Assembly: GCA_932521025.1 (NCBI GenBank)
Contig: OW051471.1
Location: forward strand, 11,098,001 to 11,162,000
Direction of reading: 5' to 3'
DNA from: Oscheius onirici
Lineage: Eukaryota > Nematoda > Chromadorea > Rhabditida > Rhabditidae
DNA length: 64,000 nt
Made by a program: the position numbers and the translations under genes. The notes below the pieces were generated by a model. The model was not told the origin of the DNA. It searched no databases and saw only the letters and a list, made by a program, of their open reading frames with translations. Shown piece by piece: positions 1 to 11,609 of this stretch (position 1 is its first letter; every line of letters begins with the position of its first letter).

Positions 1-508
1 TCTCCACTCGAAAGTCCTCTCCATTTTGTTCAGCAGCTAAAAATTTGAATTTAGCCTAAAAGGGAATTTGAATAGCCGAGTATTCAGCATTTGTAGGTTC
101 TGCGGGTCAAGCGACAAAAATTATAACGATTTAGCCATTCTCAGTAGCTGCAGAATGGACTGCCTTCTTTTTTTTCGCATGTTTACTTAATGAACATCAG
201 CTGGGATTGAGAGAGAAAGGAGCGATGAATTATGGACCGTGTGGTCGCAATCGGATATATTGGAGGCGAGAAAGAGCCGATTGGAATGTTTGCATCGTCT
301 CTGGGTCTTATATATTCAGTCACCACGGAAAACAGATAAACGTGTCGTAAAGGGCTGGGAAAGGGAGGAAATGGCTGTGAAAGTTTCGTTTTTTTTGGCT
401 TTTTGTCTCATCTTTTCTGATCCACTATAAACTCAAAAAAAAATACAGTAAACCCGTTTATTACAAGCAAAAAAAGTTCAAAATAATTATGCAAAAGCTC
501 ACAAAAAC
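1..508. other. Left-edge spacer and 3' flank of ACTR10
   Basis: I find no supportable coding exon here. The only landmark is a minus-strand AATAAA polyadenylation signal at 457-462, about 47 bases past the ACTR10 stop. Confidence 0.6.
457..462 (-). terminator. ACTR10 polyadenylation signal
   Basis: TTTATT on the plus strand reads AATAAA on the minus strand, about 47 bases past the ACTR10 stop codon. Confidence 0.55.
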
Positions 509-2498
509 CTAACCTTGCAGGTCTGTCCGCCCGCAACGGATATTAGACTGCACAAAGTCGGTCCAATCGGGAATCTTGTGATGATCCTGCCAATTTTGGC
601 GCGAAATTGACCGACAGGCTAGGGCATCACGAATCGAGGCGAACATGGCCGCGCCGAGCCAATTGAGATAGAGTTCAGTTCCTGGCTCGTCTTGGAAGCG
701 GTAGAATTTGACGATCGTCGCTGCTTTTTGTCCGTGCTCGGCTTCGAGAGCTAGGAGCTCTTCCTATGAATTTTGGTGTGAAAATGAAAACAAAAATGGG
801 TTACCTTCAGTCTGGACAAGAATCCGAGACGCAGAGCAGGACCGCCTGTAAGGAGAAGACTGGAGAACATCTGACGGCGCATGTCGATTGGCAACTGAAA
901 AACGAAATATTAGGAAGTGCTAATATTAGGAAATTAGGAAGGGTTGGAAGTGATTTCACCAATGAATTTACTTCATAAATTTTGAGCTGTAATTTTTGCT
1001 GGCGGCGCGTTATTCTAGAGAACTAAATTCGAAACCCAAGCAAGGCTTCTACCCTTCCCGAAGGTGGGTAAATTGGTAGCAGCTTGCTTGAAATCGGGAG
1101 ATACTTTACATGAACGAGTATAAAAATCGGAGAAGACAACCAAGCCGGCAAAATCTCGGGCCGGGAAAAATAGCTGTTTTTTCCCCCAAAGCGTGGTGAA
1201 ATCGCTCACGTTTGTGATCGTATTGTAAATGAGATGAGGAAGAGCCGGCTCGTCTGGCGAATCATTGGAAAAGAAGAGTTCACAGGCGGCTTCTCGTACG
1301 AATCCCGGCACGACTATCGTCTCTCCGTTCAGGTCAATTTTTGCCTCTTTTATCGTCGGCTCTCCTAAGTCGGCTTCCTGTCCCTTCTAAATCATTTTTT
1401 TAGAAAATTCGAAAAACAAGGCTACCTCTTGAATGAGGAGTCCTCTTTCACGGCTTGTGCAGAAAAGTAGCCGAGTACAGATGTCTTCTAGGATGTTTTT
1501 CTGTCGAATTTTAGTCATATCGTCTTGTGAAATTTGACGGGGCTCTCCTCCGTTGTCCGTAATCGATCCATAGGCAAGGAGCAGCTCTTCTAGTCGCTCC
1601 TGAAGCAGCTTTTCGCCTATTTCTGTGATCTCGTGATTGTTGAGCATCGACACGCCATAGGCTACCTGAAATTGAGATGATAAGCGTGTGTGGCTGCTGA
1701 ATTAGCTGTGGGATACATCTAATATTTTGTGCTCAGTATGAAAAAGACGAAACAAAGGCCGTTTCTTTGTGAGCTTTTCAAGTGGCGTAGTGGCAGAGTT
1801 TCGCCAAGTTTTACCACTTCCAAACAAGACCGGATTCTCCCTCCGGGAAAAGAAACTAACAGGAATGACACGAGTTTCTTTGAATCCAAGTTCCACGACA
1901 AAGCCGTTTTCCGTGTTGAAGGGGAAGGTGGCACAGAGATGGCTGGGAAGGAAAAGCACTGAAGGAACGTCCATCTTGTCCATGAGAACACGGCATAGCG
2001 CCTGACGGAACTCGGTAGGGTACAGAATGTTCTCGACGAGAACTACGCGCCGGTCTCGGGGCTCTATCAGCAGGTGTCTGAAAATAAGAATAGTTTTGGA
2101 AATGCGTGAGCCGAAAATTTATGTAAAAACATGATTCTAGACTTACTTGTAGTAGATTAGGTTGAAGAATCGCTGTAATGCTGCATCATTCGGCTTCTTT
2201 GCGTTCTCGTAGCCGTCCAGAACGTCGCGTTTGGCTGTGCCGTTCTCGTCAAAGTATTCGGTCCTGCAGATTCTTCTAGGCGTATATTCTCCCGCATATC
2301 CGCATCTGAAAGCCATTTTTTGAAAATAAAGTTGAAATGAGCCTACTTTGTTGTAATCCGGCCAAGTTCGATGACTACAGCTGCCTTGGTGTCGTCAATG
2401 TGGCCGACAGTGTGTGAGAGAGCGGTGGATCCAATTCCCATGTTGGAAATCGAGCGCCTGGCTGTACTGCTTCTTGACGAATAATTTGACGACGCCAT
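509..2498 (-). CDS. ACTR10: Actin-related protein 10/Arp11, dynactin pointed-end subunit
   Basis: Seven minus-strand exons: 2498-2347, 2305-2147, 2077-1861, 1665-1426, 1386-1210, 894-805 and 763-509. All phases close, giving 429 residues against 417 in human ACTR10. Recognisable stretches are the N-terminal actin-fold strand VVIELGRITTKCGYAGE, the EPRDRRVVLVENILYP segment, the TGGPALRLGF glycine motif near residue 335 and the C-terminal IPDWTDF motif. In dynactin this protein sits at the pointed end of the Arp1 filament and helps couple dynein to cargo. An acceptor ending in ACAG lies three bases before the ATG, suggesting trans-splicing. Some ORF sequence inside intron 3 (around 1702-1860) is not coding: joining exon 3 to exon 4 restores the family alignment. 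Intron boundaries are inferred by eye. Confidence 0.93.
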
Positions 2499-3263
2499 CT
2501 TCTGTAATTTGGCTACTAAATACTTGAAAAACGACGAGCAAAGAAATAAGTGGACTGAGATAATTTCATCCAACGAGGACACGTTTTTACGCTGAACCAG
2601 AGCAATTGCCACATTCAAACCGCCGTCCACGATCTTTTTCCGATTTTTGTCTATTTTTGATCAGTAACACACTAATTTACCAGCAAAAAAAGCGAATTAT
2701 GCGATGCTTCCTGGATAGGAGCACAATGACAGAACGGAAAACGACTGCAGTAGCATGGCCCGAACAAATCAATCTCACCAGAGGTTTTAGAGAAAACTTG
2801 TAGTTCTACGTGTGTGCATAAGATCCATCTTACTTTTATAATGCTCGGAGCATTTTCCAAAAAAAAACCGACAAGTGAAGCAGCCGAAAACCGAACAATC
2901 CCAAGACATATTATTCTGTCGGCGTTTTCGGCCAAACTTTACTGTTAAACAGTTCTATACTCACTTTCTTGATATCCTGAGATACATAGAGCTAGTTCAA
3001 CATCCTTAGCCAGGAAAGAAGCGAAACGAAATCGATACATTTGGGATAACCTAGAACGGCCAAAGAAAATGAAAAGAAAAGCAAGAAATGTTCAAACCAC
3101 AAGTTTTAACGCCGCATGTTTGGTGCTCGAGAAACTCCCGCACTTTTCAAAACAATTTCATTTCTTTTTTTTCTGCTCTTTCCTTCCCACAATTTCATTA
3201 TTTTTTTTCCACAAATTTTCATATTTTCCTCTTATTTCACAGCATGAAAACCAATGTATTCAG
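2499..3263. other. Divergent intergenic region ACTR10 / VPS72
   Basis: This 765-base spacer separates two divergently transcribed housekeeping genes, so it probably holds both promoters. Short ORFs here show no family resemblance. A T-rich tract at about 3160-3240 precedes two acceptor-like sites (CACAG and ATTCAG) just before the VPS72 start. Confidence 0.5.
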
Positions 3264-4648
3264 ATGTCACAAAATGATGACGACGAGATGATAGGGCTCG
3301 AAGAAGAGGCCTCTTCTTCGACAAACGTTAGCAACGAGGAAACTAGCAGCGATGAAGAAGAAATGCAGGTAATTTTCAACGTTTTGGCCACTTTTACATG
3401 CCATCATGTTCAGATTGAATATCTAGCCAAGACCCGAACACGCAGAGGTAATGCCGGCAGCAAAATGCAAAGTCTGATGGAAAAAGAGGACGTACCGGTG
3501 GACGAATTTTATACGACTGCCTACCAAGGTGGTTTCAAAGAGGTTTTTTGCTCTTTTTCCTCATAATTTTTCATTTATAGGAAGATGATGATACTGTTTA
3601 CGAATCTCCTGTCCATTCGGACGTGGACGAGGTCGACTCGGACTTTGATCGGCCGGAAGAAGAAGAGGAGCCGGCCGGAGAAGGCGAAGAGGATGAAAAG
3701 CGACCAAAAAAGAAACAAGGCGGATACAAGGAGCCCAAGCGAGGAGGAAAAGAACTGCTGGCTAAGAACAAGTGGGCCGTAGCCCGAATGGGAGGCCCTG
3801 TTGTGGCCGCAAATGTAGTCGACGAGAAAACGCAGGCGCAGCGGCTCAAGGAGGCAGAAGAAACTGAACGAATGAACGTGGAATCGCTGAAAAGGTGTGT
3901 CTTGCTAGATTTTTTCCAATTTGAGTGAGGGAAAGAGACCGTTTCTGACGTTTAAAATTCATCCTTCAACTAGAGCATTTGTGTTCTCAAAAGTTTGTCC
4001 AGAATTTTCATAAGGTGTGTGCTTACGTGTTAACATCAGCCTAATCTGACAGCAACCGATTTCGCTTACGTTTTAAAGGGACAGCGGTATTCTCAAGCCA
4101 AGCCATGTTTGGCTTAGCGGAGCCGTCTGGCCAGTCAAGACTCATAGGTGCCGCTTAGCATCTGCTGCGGCTTCGAAGCGTGTTTCGCTCAAACGTTCGA
4201 TCCAGCTTGCTTCTTTTGATCCTAGGGACAAGAAACTCTCTCCAAGTCGCTTACTTACAAAGAAAATTTTCAGATACGAAGCAACAGAATTGGACAAGAG
4301 AAAAAAGCGAGAGAAGGCAAACGCTTCACGAACAGTCCCGCCTCCCTATATAGCCTACAAGAGCAAGAAGGACGAAGAATCACTTACAGTTCCAGAGTTG
4401 AAAGTATTTTTCAGCCATACTTTTCTCTATACATCGTATTTTAGTCCTTCACAAAACCAAAAAGCTCGACGCCGTACATTTGTGCCGTGACGGGACGTCC
4501 GGCAAAATACAAGGATCCGCTGACAGGACTGCCTTACGCCTCATCGTTCGCCTTCAAAATTATTCGAGATCAATACAACAAGTACCTGCTGGAACATCGC
4601 AACCTAGAAGATGTGGCCGACTACCTTTCTCAATTTGTTATTCAGTAA
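3264..4648 (+). CDS. VPS72: YL1/VPS72, H2A.Z chaperone subunit of SWR1/SRCAP-type complexes
   Basis: Five exons: 3264-3368, 3414-3542, 3581-3894, 4274-4403 and 4445-4648, with closed phases and 293 residues. The order is typical of YL1. First comes an acidic N-terminus rich in D, E and S. Next is the TRTRRGNAGSKMQSL motif followed by DEFYTTAYQGGF. A DSDFDRPEEEEE acidic block and a Lys-rich stretch follow. Last is the YL1 C-terminal domain (YICAVTGRPAKYKDPLTGLP, residues about 235-254). YL1 binds H2A.Z-H2B and delivers it to remodelling complexes in the nucleus. The human protein is 364 residues, so the middle is shorter here. The start was chosen because ATG follows an ATTCAG acceptor directly. 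Intron 3 is unusually long for this locus (379 bases). Confidence 0.93.
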
Positions 4649-4956
4649 ATTTTGTAAGCCATTTTTTTGCTTATTGGAAGTAGCGAAGTGCCATGCTCGT
4701 CAAAAGTCGGGGTGGATGAAGTTAGAATGTCTTGCTGCCATGTCTGTGTTCTCTGCAATATGATACTGCTGTCTAACTGGAGTCTATGGCGAGTCTGTGC
4801 CCTGGAAAAGATGTTCTGACCCCCTTGTAAATGGTTGACCGTTAAAAATCCCTCACAGCGGTAACGGAACGTTCAGTCATCTAACTTAGCCTGTCAACAC
4901 AATGCACATTTATTGGTCCATAGAAAACCCTGTTCAAATTCACAATCTCCCTTTAT
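4649..4956. other. Convergent 3' spacer between VPS72 and the saposin gene
   Basis: A short spacer between two genes that meet tail to tail. The minus-strand polyadenylation signal of the saposin gene overlaps its stop codon (4951-4960), and a second AATAAA lies near 4909. No gene is seen. Confidence 0.5.
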
Positions 4957-7899
4957 TTATTGCTTTCCGCGAAGACCGCAATAGTGTCCCTGGGCGGCCA
5001 GACCGGCAAAGACTTCAAGGAACTTGGGCACAATGGCCTCAGTGGCCCTGTAGCAGAAGTTGTGAAGGACGGACGGGAATCGGTCGCAGAACTGCTCATG
5101 AGCGACGGCGATGGCATTGACACGCATCTCGGCTCCAGTAAAGTTTTCGGCGATGAAGCTCTCGAAGTGAGCGCAGTTCTTCTGAGCGAGCTGCTTCTGT
5201 TCCTTGACGGAGATGGCGGACAGGGCGGCCACTGAAAGTTGAGAGAGTTTACTTCCATGTTTCTCAGACGATGTCAGTTATTTTCCTTACTGTCACCGAG
5301 CTGATTGCCTTGACCAGCGAGTGTCTAGACTTTTTCCGACAAAAAAAATGCGGTATGAGCTTCAATTTCTACTGTGGTTCTTTCTGTACATATCCGCTAA
5401 ATTGTGAGGGGAAATATATGTCTTTACACCAAAATTTAGGAAGGATGTATACCTTTTCACGGAAATATGAGCAACATGCTCCCAGTGGTCCCAAGTTTGA
5501 CTAAATATTCCTCTTCCTAACTCATTATTTGACTTGTCAAAGCGAGACTTGTTAATGTAAGACGAGAAGGATTCTCGCCAAATGGCAACTTTTGTTATTG
5601 GAGTATGTTGCTTGACTTCTCACTTGACAGTTTTTGGTCAAATCAGGGCTGGTGAAAGCACTGATCCAACCACCCGGTACACATTTTACATATAAAAATT
5701 CGAGAAGCTCTATAATTTACGTTTGTTACCATATCTCTTTCCGTCCTACTCTGTCTTCTCCCTCTTTCAAACTCTGTGGTTTTAAAGTCACCGTCAGTGG
5801 GAACCTGCCACTACTATGCTTCCCTCACCAGATGATCTACTACTCCACTCTCTTGTACCCAGAGTTTTAGAACTAGACTCTGACTTTAAGAAGCTAATCT
5901 CTCTGACCCAGTAGACAGTATCCGGAAAAACTTACGGGATTTTCCGCTGCAGACCTGCTTCTTCTCGCAGATGCTCTCTCCGCTGAACTGCTTGATGGTC
6001 AAGTCCAGAACAGTCGGCAGGTACATGCTCATGAAGTCTTCGCACGAAACGGTAAAGTTGTCGGGAAGGACCTTGACACAAACAAATCCCTGGAAATCCT
6101 TGGCGATTCCGTTTCTCTTGTTCTCCAGCTCCATGAGGAAGCTATCGTACTCGATCTTGCAGTCCAGACAACTCTCCATCAGCTCCTGTCCCTTGCTGGT
6201 TTTGACGGTTCCGGCCTTCTTCCAGAACTCGAGGATGGGGTGGACCTTGGCCTTCTTGTTGATTTCCTAAAATGGCAGTCTTTCCAAAAAGTGTATAGAT
6301 TTCTGGAAAAGTTAGCAGACTAGAGTCGGAAAGAGTATGTTTCTGTATTTTTGAGTATTAATACCGTCGAAGGTTGAACAGAGGGTCTGAAGGGGTGGCC
6401 AGAGGAAAAAAAGAATAAACAAGGGTAGAGCTTTCAGAAGCAACTTTATTGTGACGAATAATTATGCACCAAGGGTGGAAGAAGGTACAGAAAGGGAGAG
6501 AAAATATGGACACGGAATTGAGCAGAAATTACAGACGGGAGATGAAGCCGATCAGCCCTACCAGCTTGGCCGGCTTGGCGTATCCGTGACAGAATCCGAG
6601 GTCTCCGCAGGCCTTAAAATTTTCTTTTATTCTTTCAAAATATGCTTCATACCTTCTTGGCATCGGAAAGGATGACGTCGAGTTCCTGGAAGAGCTCGGG
6701 AAGGAACTGCTCGACGACCATGTCGCACATTCCGCGGTGGCTTCCGGCGTGGGTGCAGATTTCGCGGGAGATGAAGTCACGGATCTGCTTCTGGCGCTCC
6801 TTGTCGTTGACGTAGACGCGGACTTCCTTGCAGGCCATCTGGCACTCGTCGCAGACGAGGTCCTTCTGGAAATTGGGTGGACTGTATGAGGTCTTTTTTG
6901 AATAGGGTATTGGTTACGTCTACAAAATAGAGTCATATATCTCTTATCATTTTTCAGTTACTTCTTCGGTATGTCGGATCAAAAATCCGTGACCTACTGG
7001 ATCACTGGATAGACTCCGTATTCCGTCGGAATAACCTTCAGTACATACTAATATGTGCCCGTTATGTTGCTCTGTCTCATACATAAGCCGTCGCCTACAT
7101 TTTTTCAGCAGTGCGCATTTTTTGGGGAACCATGGAAACTTGGCACCCAATTTGAACTTTTGCAACGCCGAGCTTATGTTCATAATGGGTGCAAAAAAAA
7201 TTTTTCGCTAATGTAGTCTTCCCCCTAAAAATGCGCCTTGCTGGCGCGATCTCGGTCAACACTGACACGGGCCCGGTGACCATGCCTACCCTCTCCTATA
7301 CTACTGGTTAGTAATTCTGAACTGCCACCCTACATTCCAGTTCTTTAGACTGTTGTAATCCTTTGCCTCGGTTTCTGTCATTCTGTCTCTAGATTCAACA
7401 AAGACATGATGAGTCTCCCTGCACCAAACTGTTCTCACGAAAAAAAACTCACGAGTCCTTCAGCCTGATCCATATATCTCTTGACGTAGAGCATGCCGAT
7501 CTTTCTGAAGGCGTCGAGTTTGTTGTTTCCGCAGAGATGGATGTTCTTGCAGACCTTGGCCTCGTTGGCCAACCAGGGCTTCAGCTTGGTGATCATGTTG
7601 GGCAGGTTGTCGACGAAGACGACACATTCCTCCTTGTAGCTGGTGGTACTGCAGAGAGGTCTGAGGATCATCTGGAGCTCGGCCATCTTGACCTTGTCTT
7701 CCGAGGCGGCGACGAAGCGTCTGATCAGCTGAAATTCGGTTTTTAGAATCACAGTCGTTCTGCCTACGTCTTGGCAAGTCTCGCAAGAAGTTCCGAAGGT
7801 GGTGACGGTGTCGGCAACGACACGGTTCTCCTTCAGCATGACATCCTTGTCGGCTAGAACGGCAGCGACGGCCAAGGCCAATACCACCAAGAACTTCAT
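4957..7899 (-). CDS. Secreted multi-saposin (SapB) protein, prosaposin-like
   Basis: Proposed exons: 7899-7768, 7728-7453, 6865-6653, 6612-6562, 6266-5936 and 5231-4957, about 425 residues. A signal peptide (MKFLVVLALAVAAVLA) is followed by three SapB-type domains with the expected six-cysteine pattern (CETCQD...CKNIHLC; CDECQMAC...CGDLGFC; CLDCKIEY...CEKKQVC) and a fourth, cysteine-poor one. SapB domains bind lipids and act in lysosomes or outside the cell; some nematode members are antimicrobial. Intron 1 is only 39 bases. A TTTTAG acceptor abuts the ATG. The link from exon 4 to exon 5 is inferred: exon 4 can splice at a GTAGGG site in phase 0, or read on to a stop at 6529 followed by a polyadenylation signal near 6445. 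No start codon is seen for a separate second gene. Confidence 0.75.
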
Positions 7900-9279
7900 C
7901 TAAAAGACGAGACTATTTTTAAGACGGATAGAGAAAAGAAATATAGAGAAACGACAAGAGCAAATCGATGAGAGAAAAGCAAAACATTATTGGGACAACT
8001 GACGGGGTCTGATGACCCGTGGCCGGCACACCACGGGACCTATTGGTACCTGGGGTTACGTAATCGGGGAACAGAGCAGAAGAAAGGTAGAGCCATATTT
8101 CATGCTCTTATCAGAGAGAATGACTTATCGAAGCAGCAGGGTTCAGAGCGCACCTTGTGGCCTCCAAACACAATGGAGAGAGAATATCCTGTTTGGACTC
8201 TGATTTCTGACGCGGAGTAAAGTTTGCTCTAGAGTTTAGAATCCGCAGAATTCAAACGATCCGATGAACAAAAAATGAACTCTGAGAAAAGCGGGAGGAG
8301 AGGACCGTGTTCCTAATTGTAAGTCGAATGAGGATTGAATGCAATAGGAAAAGGGTTTTTTTTTACCGGAGCAGTAAAATATGACGGATGCACTACCGAG
8401 AAAAGACAAGAGAAAATCCATGAGAGAAAAAAAAAACAAAAAATTCACTTCCAGCAATGTTTACCTTTTTGTTTATTGTATCGTTTGAGTTTTGTCCAGT
8501 TGCAAATACTGCTGGCTTTGACTAATAAAAACACGCCTGCCCTCAAAGCTTTGCAACACTCTCCAAAAGGTGGCACATCAAATTTTCTTGAAATATATTA
8601 ATTCTTGTTGAGCAGAGGAAATCTGGTAGCCACTTAGCTGAAACTAGGACTGAATTGAAGCTTATTTCTCTGAACAACAGCATGTTCTAAACAATGCTCC
8701 GAATAGCAGTTCAATTTTACTGCCTCTAGTAACCAAAACTATGGGGGAAATGATCAACTGTGGTGATCCGTAAGCCTAAGAGACTAGACAAAAGTTGGTA
8801 GAATTCACAATGATACCAAACTTTGTAGAAGTGAGCAGAAGAATCTATCTCCCTGCTGAGCTGGGAAGAATAGCGTTGCTGATAAGCGGCTCAGCGGGAA
8901 ATTGATGGCTACGCTTCTGGTCTTCTTTGCGAGAAAGAGAGAGGCAGCAAAAAGATAACAGGAGGTTCTTAGGGAAGGAGAGGAGCCAATTCTCAAGACA
9001 ACAAGACGTAATTAACGGGGGCCTTACAGCTGTCTCATACAGCCATGGGCGAACAGATGGCTCTCTCTCTTTTGGGGCGGAACGAAGAAAAACGGTACAC
9101 AGCTGTGCTTCCAGTCCGTCTGGGAAGAAAGGGATTGGAACGTTCTGGATTTTCGAAAGGGTCAAAGAAGAGCTAGAGCAGAATTGGACGGTAGAGTCGA
9201 CACCCGAATTCAATGAAAAAAAGTGAAAAAAGACAGTGAAAAGATCAGAATTTAGTATTCTAGACCTTTATTTACCATA
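7900..9279. other. Spacer without recognisable gene
   Basis: About 1.4 kb upstream of the saposin gene, presumably including its promoter. ORFs are short and unlike known families. A perfect 7-base hairpin stem (CCCGTGG / CCACGGG) lies at 8016-8037. A minus-strand AATAAA at 9267-9272 belongs to the Ly6-like locus. Confidence 0.45.
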
Positions 9280-9654
9280 TCACAGTATCCAGACTAGAGA
9301 AACAATGGACATCAGGACAAGAGAAGAACCAAAAGCTGGAGTCCCGCTCTGTTTTGTGTCCTGGAGGAGGTAAGTGGTTTCGGTACCAGAAAGTGGCTGA
9401 ATATTCATAAGTTCTGGCGGTATTCTCGGATCGTTGCACAAGCTCGTATCACAACAATATGCCGGGAAGGTGAACTTTTCACAGGCTTTCCTCGAAAAAC
9501 AGCCGGCTTTGTTGTAGGTTTTGAAGCAGACCTCATGTGATGGATTCATGTCACAGTCCTCGACTTCAAGTTTCTTCGTTTTCGTGCTCGAAAATCACAT
9601 GATGGCGTGGGTAGTGCCACAGGCAAGTACTAGCATAGTGAATGGGAGAGGCAT
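9280..9654 (-). pseudogene. Ly6/uPAR-like GPI-anchored protein, probably decayed
   Basis: The stretch 9549-9280 encodes the end of a three-finger Ly6-type protein. Cysteines lead to the diagnostic CCDTSLCND motif, then a linker and a hydrophobic C-terminal tail (FGSSLVLMSIVSLVWIL) typical of a GPI-anchor signal. In the same frame upstream, ATG at 9654 begins a signal-peptide-like sequence of 19 residues that runs into a TGA at 9597-9595. That is exactly where the first cysteine of the Ly6 C-x-x-C pair would be. The second cysteine position reads Ser (AGC). Either the gene has lost its first disulphide cysteines and is a pseudogene, or an unseen upstream exon replaces this one. A polyadenylation signal follows at 9267-9272. 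Confidence 0.6.
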
Positions 9655-11609
9655 TGGTAGAGAGAAAGGGTAGCTGCTAGGTCCTCTGGCACTTTTCTTT
9701 TGTCAGGGCAACTGTCCCTTTGTTTAATCTTCGTAACCACTAACCGAGACACAGACAGAGCATTCCAGGTCTTATACCTACACCAGCCGTCTACGACGGC
9801 TTGAGCCACTCAAATATACGAAACAGAATCTGCCTAAGTTCTGAATTCCCATCCAGTTCGATCTTTGACACAACATCTTGTCGCTCAACTAACTCCAAGT
9901 TTAAAAGTGACTCCAATCCTGTCAATTTCTGAATCTCGTGGCCATGGACAAATAAATACAGAGTCCACGATAGACACCACTGTGCTTTTAGATAGTTTAA
10001 ATAGTCTGTTTTTCCAGCACTGTGCTCTAAGAAAGTGCCATGGGGAATCATAACTACAAAAGAGATCCAGAACAGCAAAGTAACTATTGACTGGATTGAC
10101 TTTAGCGATTAAAAAAATACTTCGAGGCTACTGTCTTTCGGCAGGAGAAGAAAAATTGAAAGAAAAAGTCCAGAAGAACAAGAAAAAACATGAGACTGGA
10201 TACGAACAACATGTCGAATGAGCCAGAGAGAGGTTGATGAGGTGATTGTCCGAGAAAGTGTCACGAGCCGGCACTGATCAAAAGGACCACAAGAACAGCT
10301 GCCCAGAGACGGATCTTCGGACCCTGATCACACGATCGGATGCGTATTTCGAAATATTTGGTCACTTTATATAGCCTTCAATGACTCAAGCCTATACGTT
10401 TAAAGTTTTAATCACCTCTGTTGATATTTTCTCCTCAAGCTGATAAACATGAAGAAAGCGTGGGTAACTGGCAGTTAAAAATAGGAAGCTGAAAACTGAT
10501 TGTGGGAAAGGGGGTTCTTTGTCAAGGTTGGTGTACAACAGAGAGAATGAGCGGAGTGATAGTGGGGCCCCCTGTTCAAGGTTCGTCTCTTTGGAAAATA
10601 GAGTTATCTGAAAAGTCCGGGCACAAAGCTGCTGATATCAATTGAGAGAGAGGAGCTAGGGGAAGGCAGAAGGAACAACGGGCGGGAGCAAACTAGGTTT
10701 GCACGACTTGAAGCAAATGAAGTTAGAGAGGTTAGAGCGAGAGACAGTGGGAAGGCGGACTTGTGTTCGAACTGTTTAGCACTGCTAGAGTTCAATTATT
10801 GTCTTTTTCTTGAATTGCGAGTCATATAATAGGCGTCCCGTATGTTCCTTACAATTTTCTTCTTCCCGCCAGCTCGATTTCAAATCTCTTGATCTGGTAC
10901 ACTATTAGACGTTGTACTGCAATAGGCCCAGGAACAAAATAGTTTAAAGGACTGCAAACAGCTTAATCTGGATAAACATATTACTAATGACATGAGGACA
11001 GATACGACGGATCGGATGGAAATCTGGGAACAGAAAAGGTGAAACCCTGAACAAGATGGCAACACACTGAAAGATTGGAAGCACCTAGAGCGAAGAGATT
11101 TAAAAGTATCTTCTGTTCGAGGATGTGTGGAAACGTTTCATAACCAGTGGTTTGCTAAACTGTTCCAGATCGAGAGAGTAAGAAGAGATGAGATGAGAAC
11201 AAGCAAGTACCGTAATCTACAGAGAGGACATTGAAAAAAACCTGCTTTATGGTTGTTCCTGTAACCCTCTTTTTGTAGTCTTAAATCATCAAATTTCTCT
11301 TCTGCTCAGTAGAAAACAAACGGCATCCTAGAGTGTGCTGTTCGCTTATCAACACGTGGAGAGCTGACGCGCGAGAGAAAAGCCTTGTCTGATTTATGCC
11401 CCATCTACCTGTTCAGTTACGGGATTCCGTGAAAAAGAAATCGAGAAATCTTTTGAGACATCATGGTTTCGGAAAGGCTAAAATCTCTGAGCCTACAAAA
11501 CATAATGAAACGGGTCCCATCACCACCAGCTTTTGACATGACATTATCGATTTCGTAGATTGTCACTTTGCATTTATTCATTCTCAATCTACACAGCGAG
11601 CTGGTTAAA
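9655..11609. other. Spacer without supported genes
   Basis: About 2 kb between the Ly6 relic and the F-box pseudogene. A dispersed-repeat copy lies at about 9890-10020. The minus-strand ORF through 9791-10078 overlaps that repeat and has no family resemblance. Nothing else could be supported. Confidence 0.45.
9890..10020. repeat. Dispersed repeat, copy 1 (SINE-like family)
   Basis: This stretch resembles 61838-61970. Shared landmarks in the same order are TCAAAAGTGACT-like, AATCCTG, TCTCGTGGCCATGGACAAA, CAGAGTC, AGACACCAC and a TTTAATAGTTTA-like end. A shorter copy is at 51130-51180. Confidence 0.5.

Noticed and set aside
1702..1860. Continuation of ACTR10 exon 3 through this open stretch
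   Set aside because: Joining the donor at 1860 to the acceptor at 1666 reproduces the family alignment, so the stretch is intronic.
9595..9597. TGA in the Ly6-like gene as a selenocysteine codon
   Set aside because: No SECIS-like element was recognised, the neighbouring Cys is also lost, and Ly6 proteins are not known selenoproteins. Decay is the simpler reading.
9791..10078. 95-codon minus-strand ORF
   Set aside because: It overlaps a dispersed repeat also seen at 61838-61970, where the frame is not kept.
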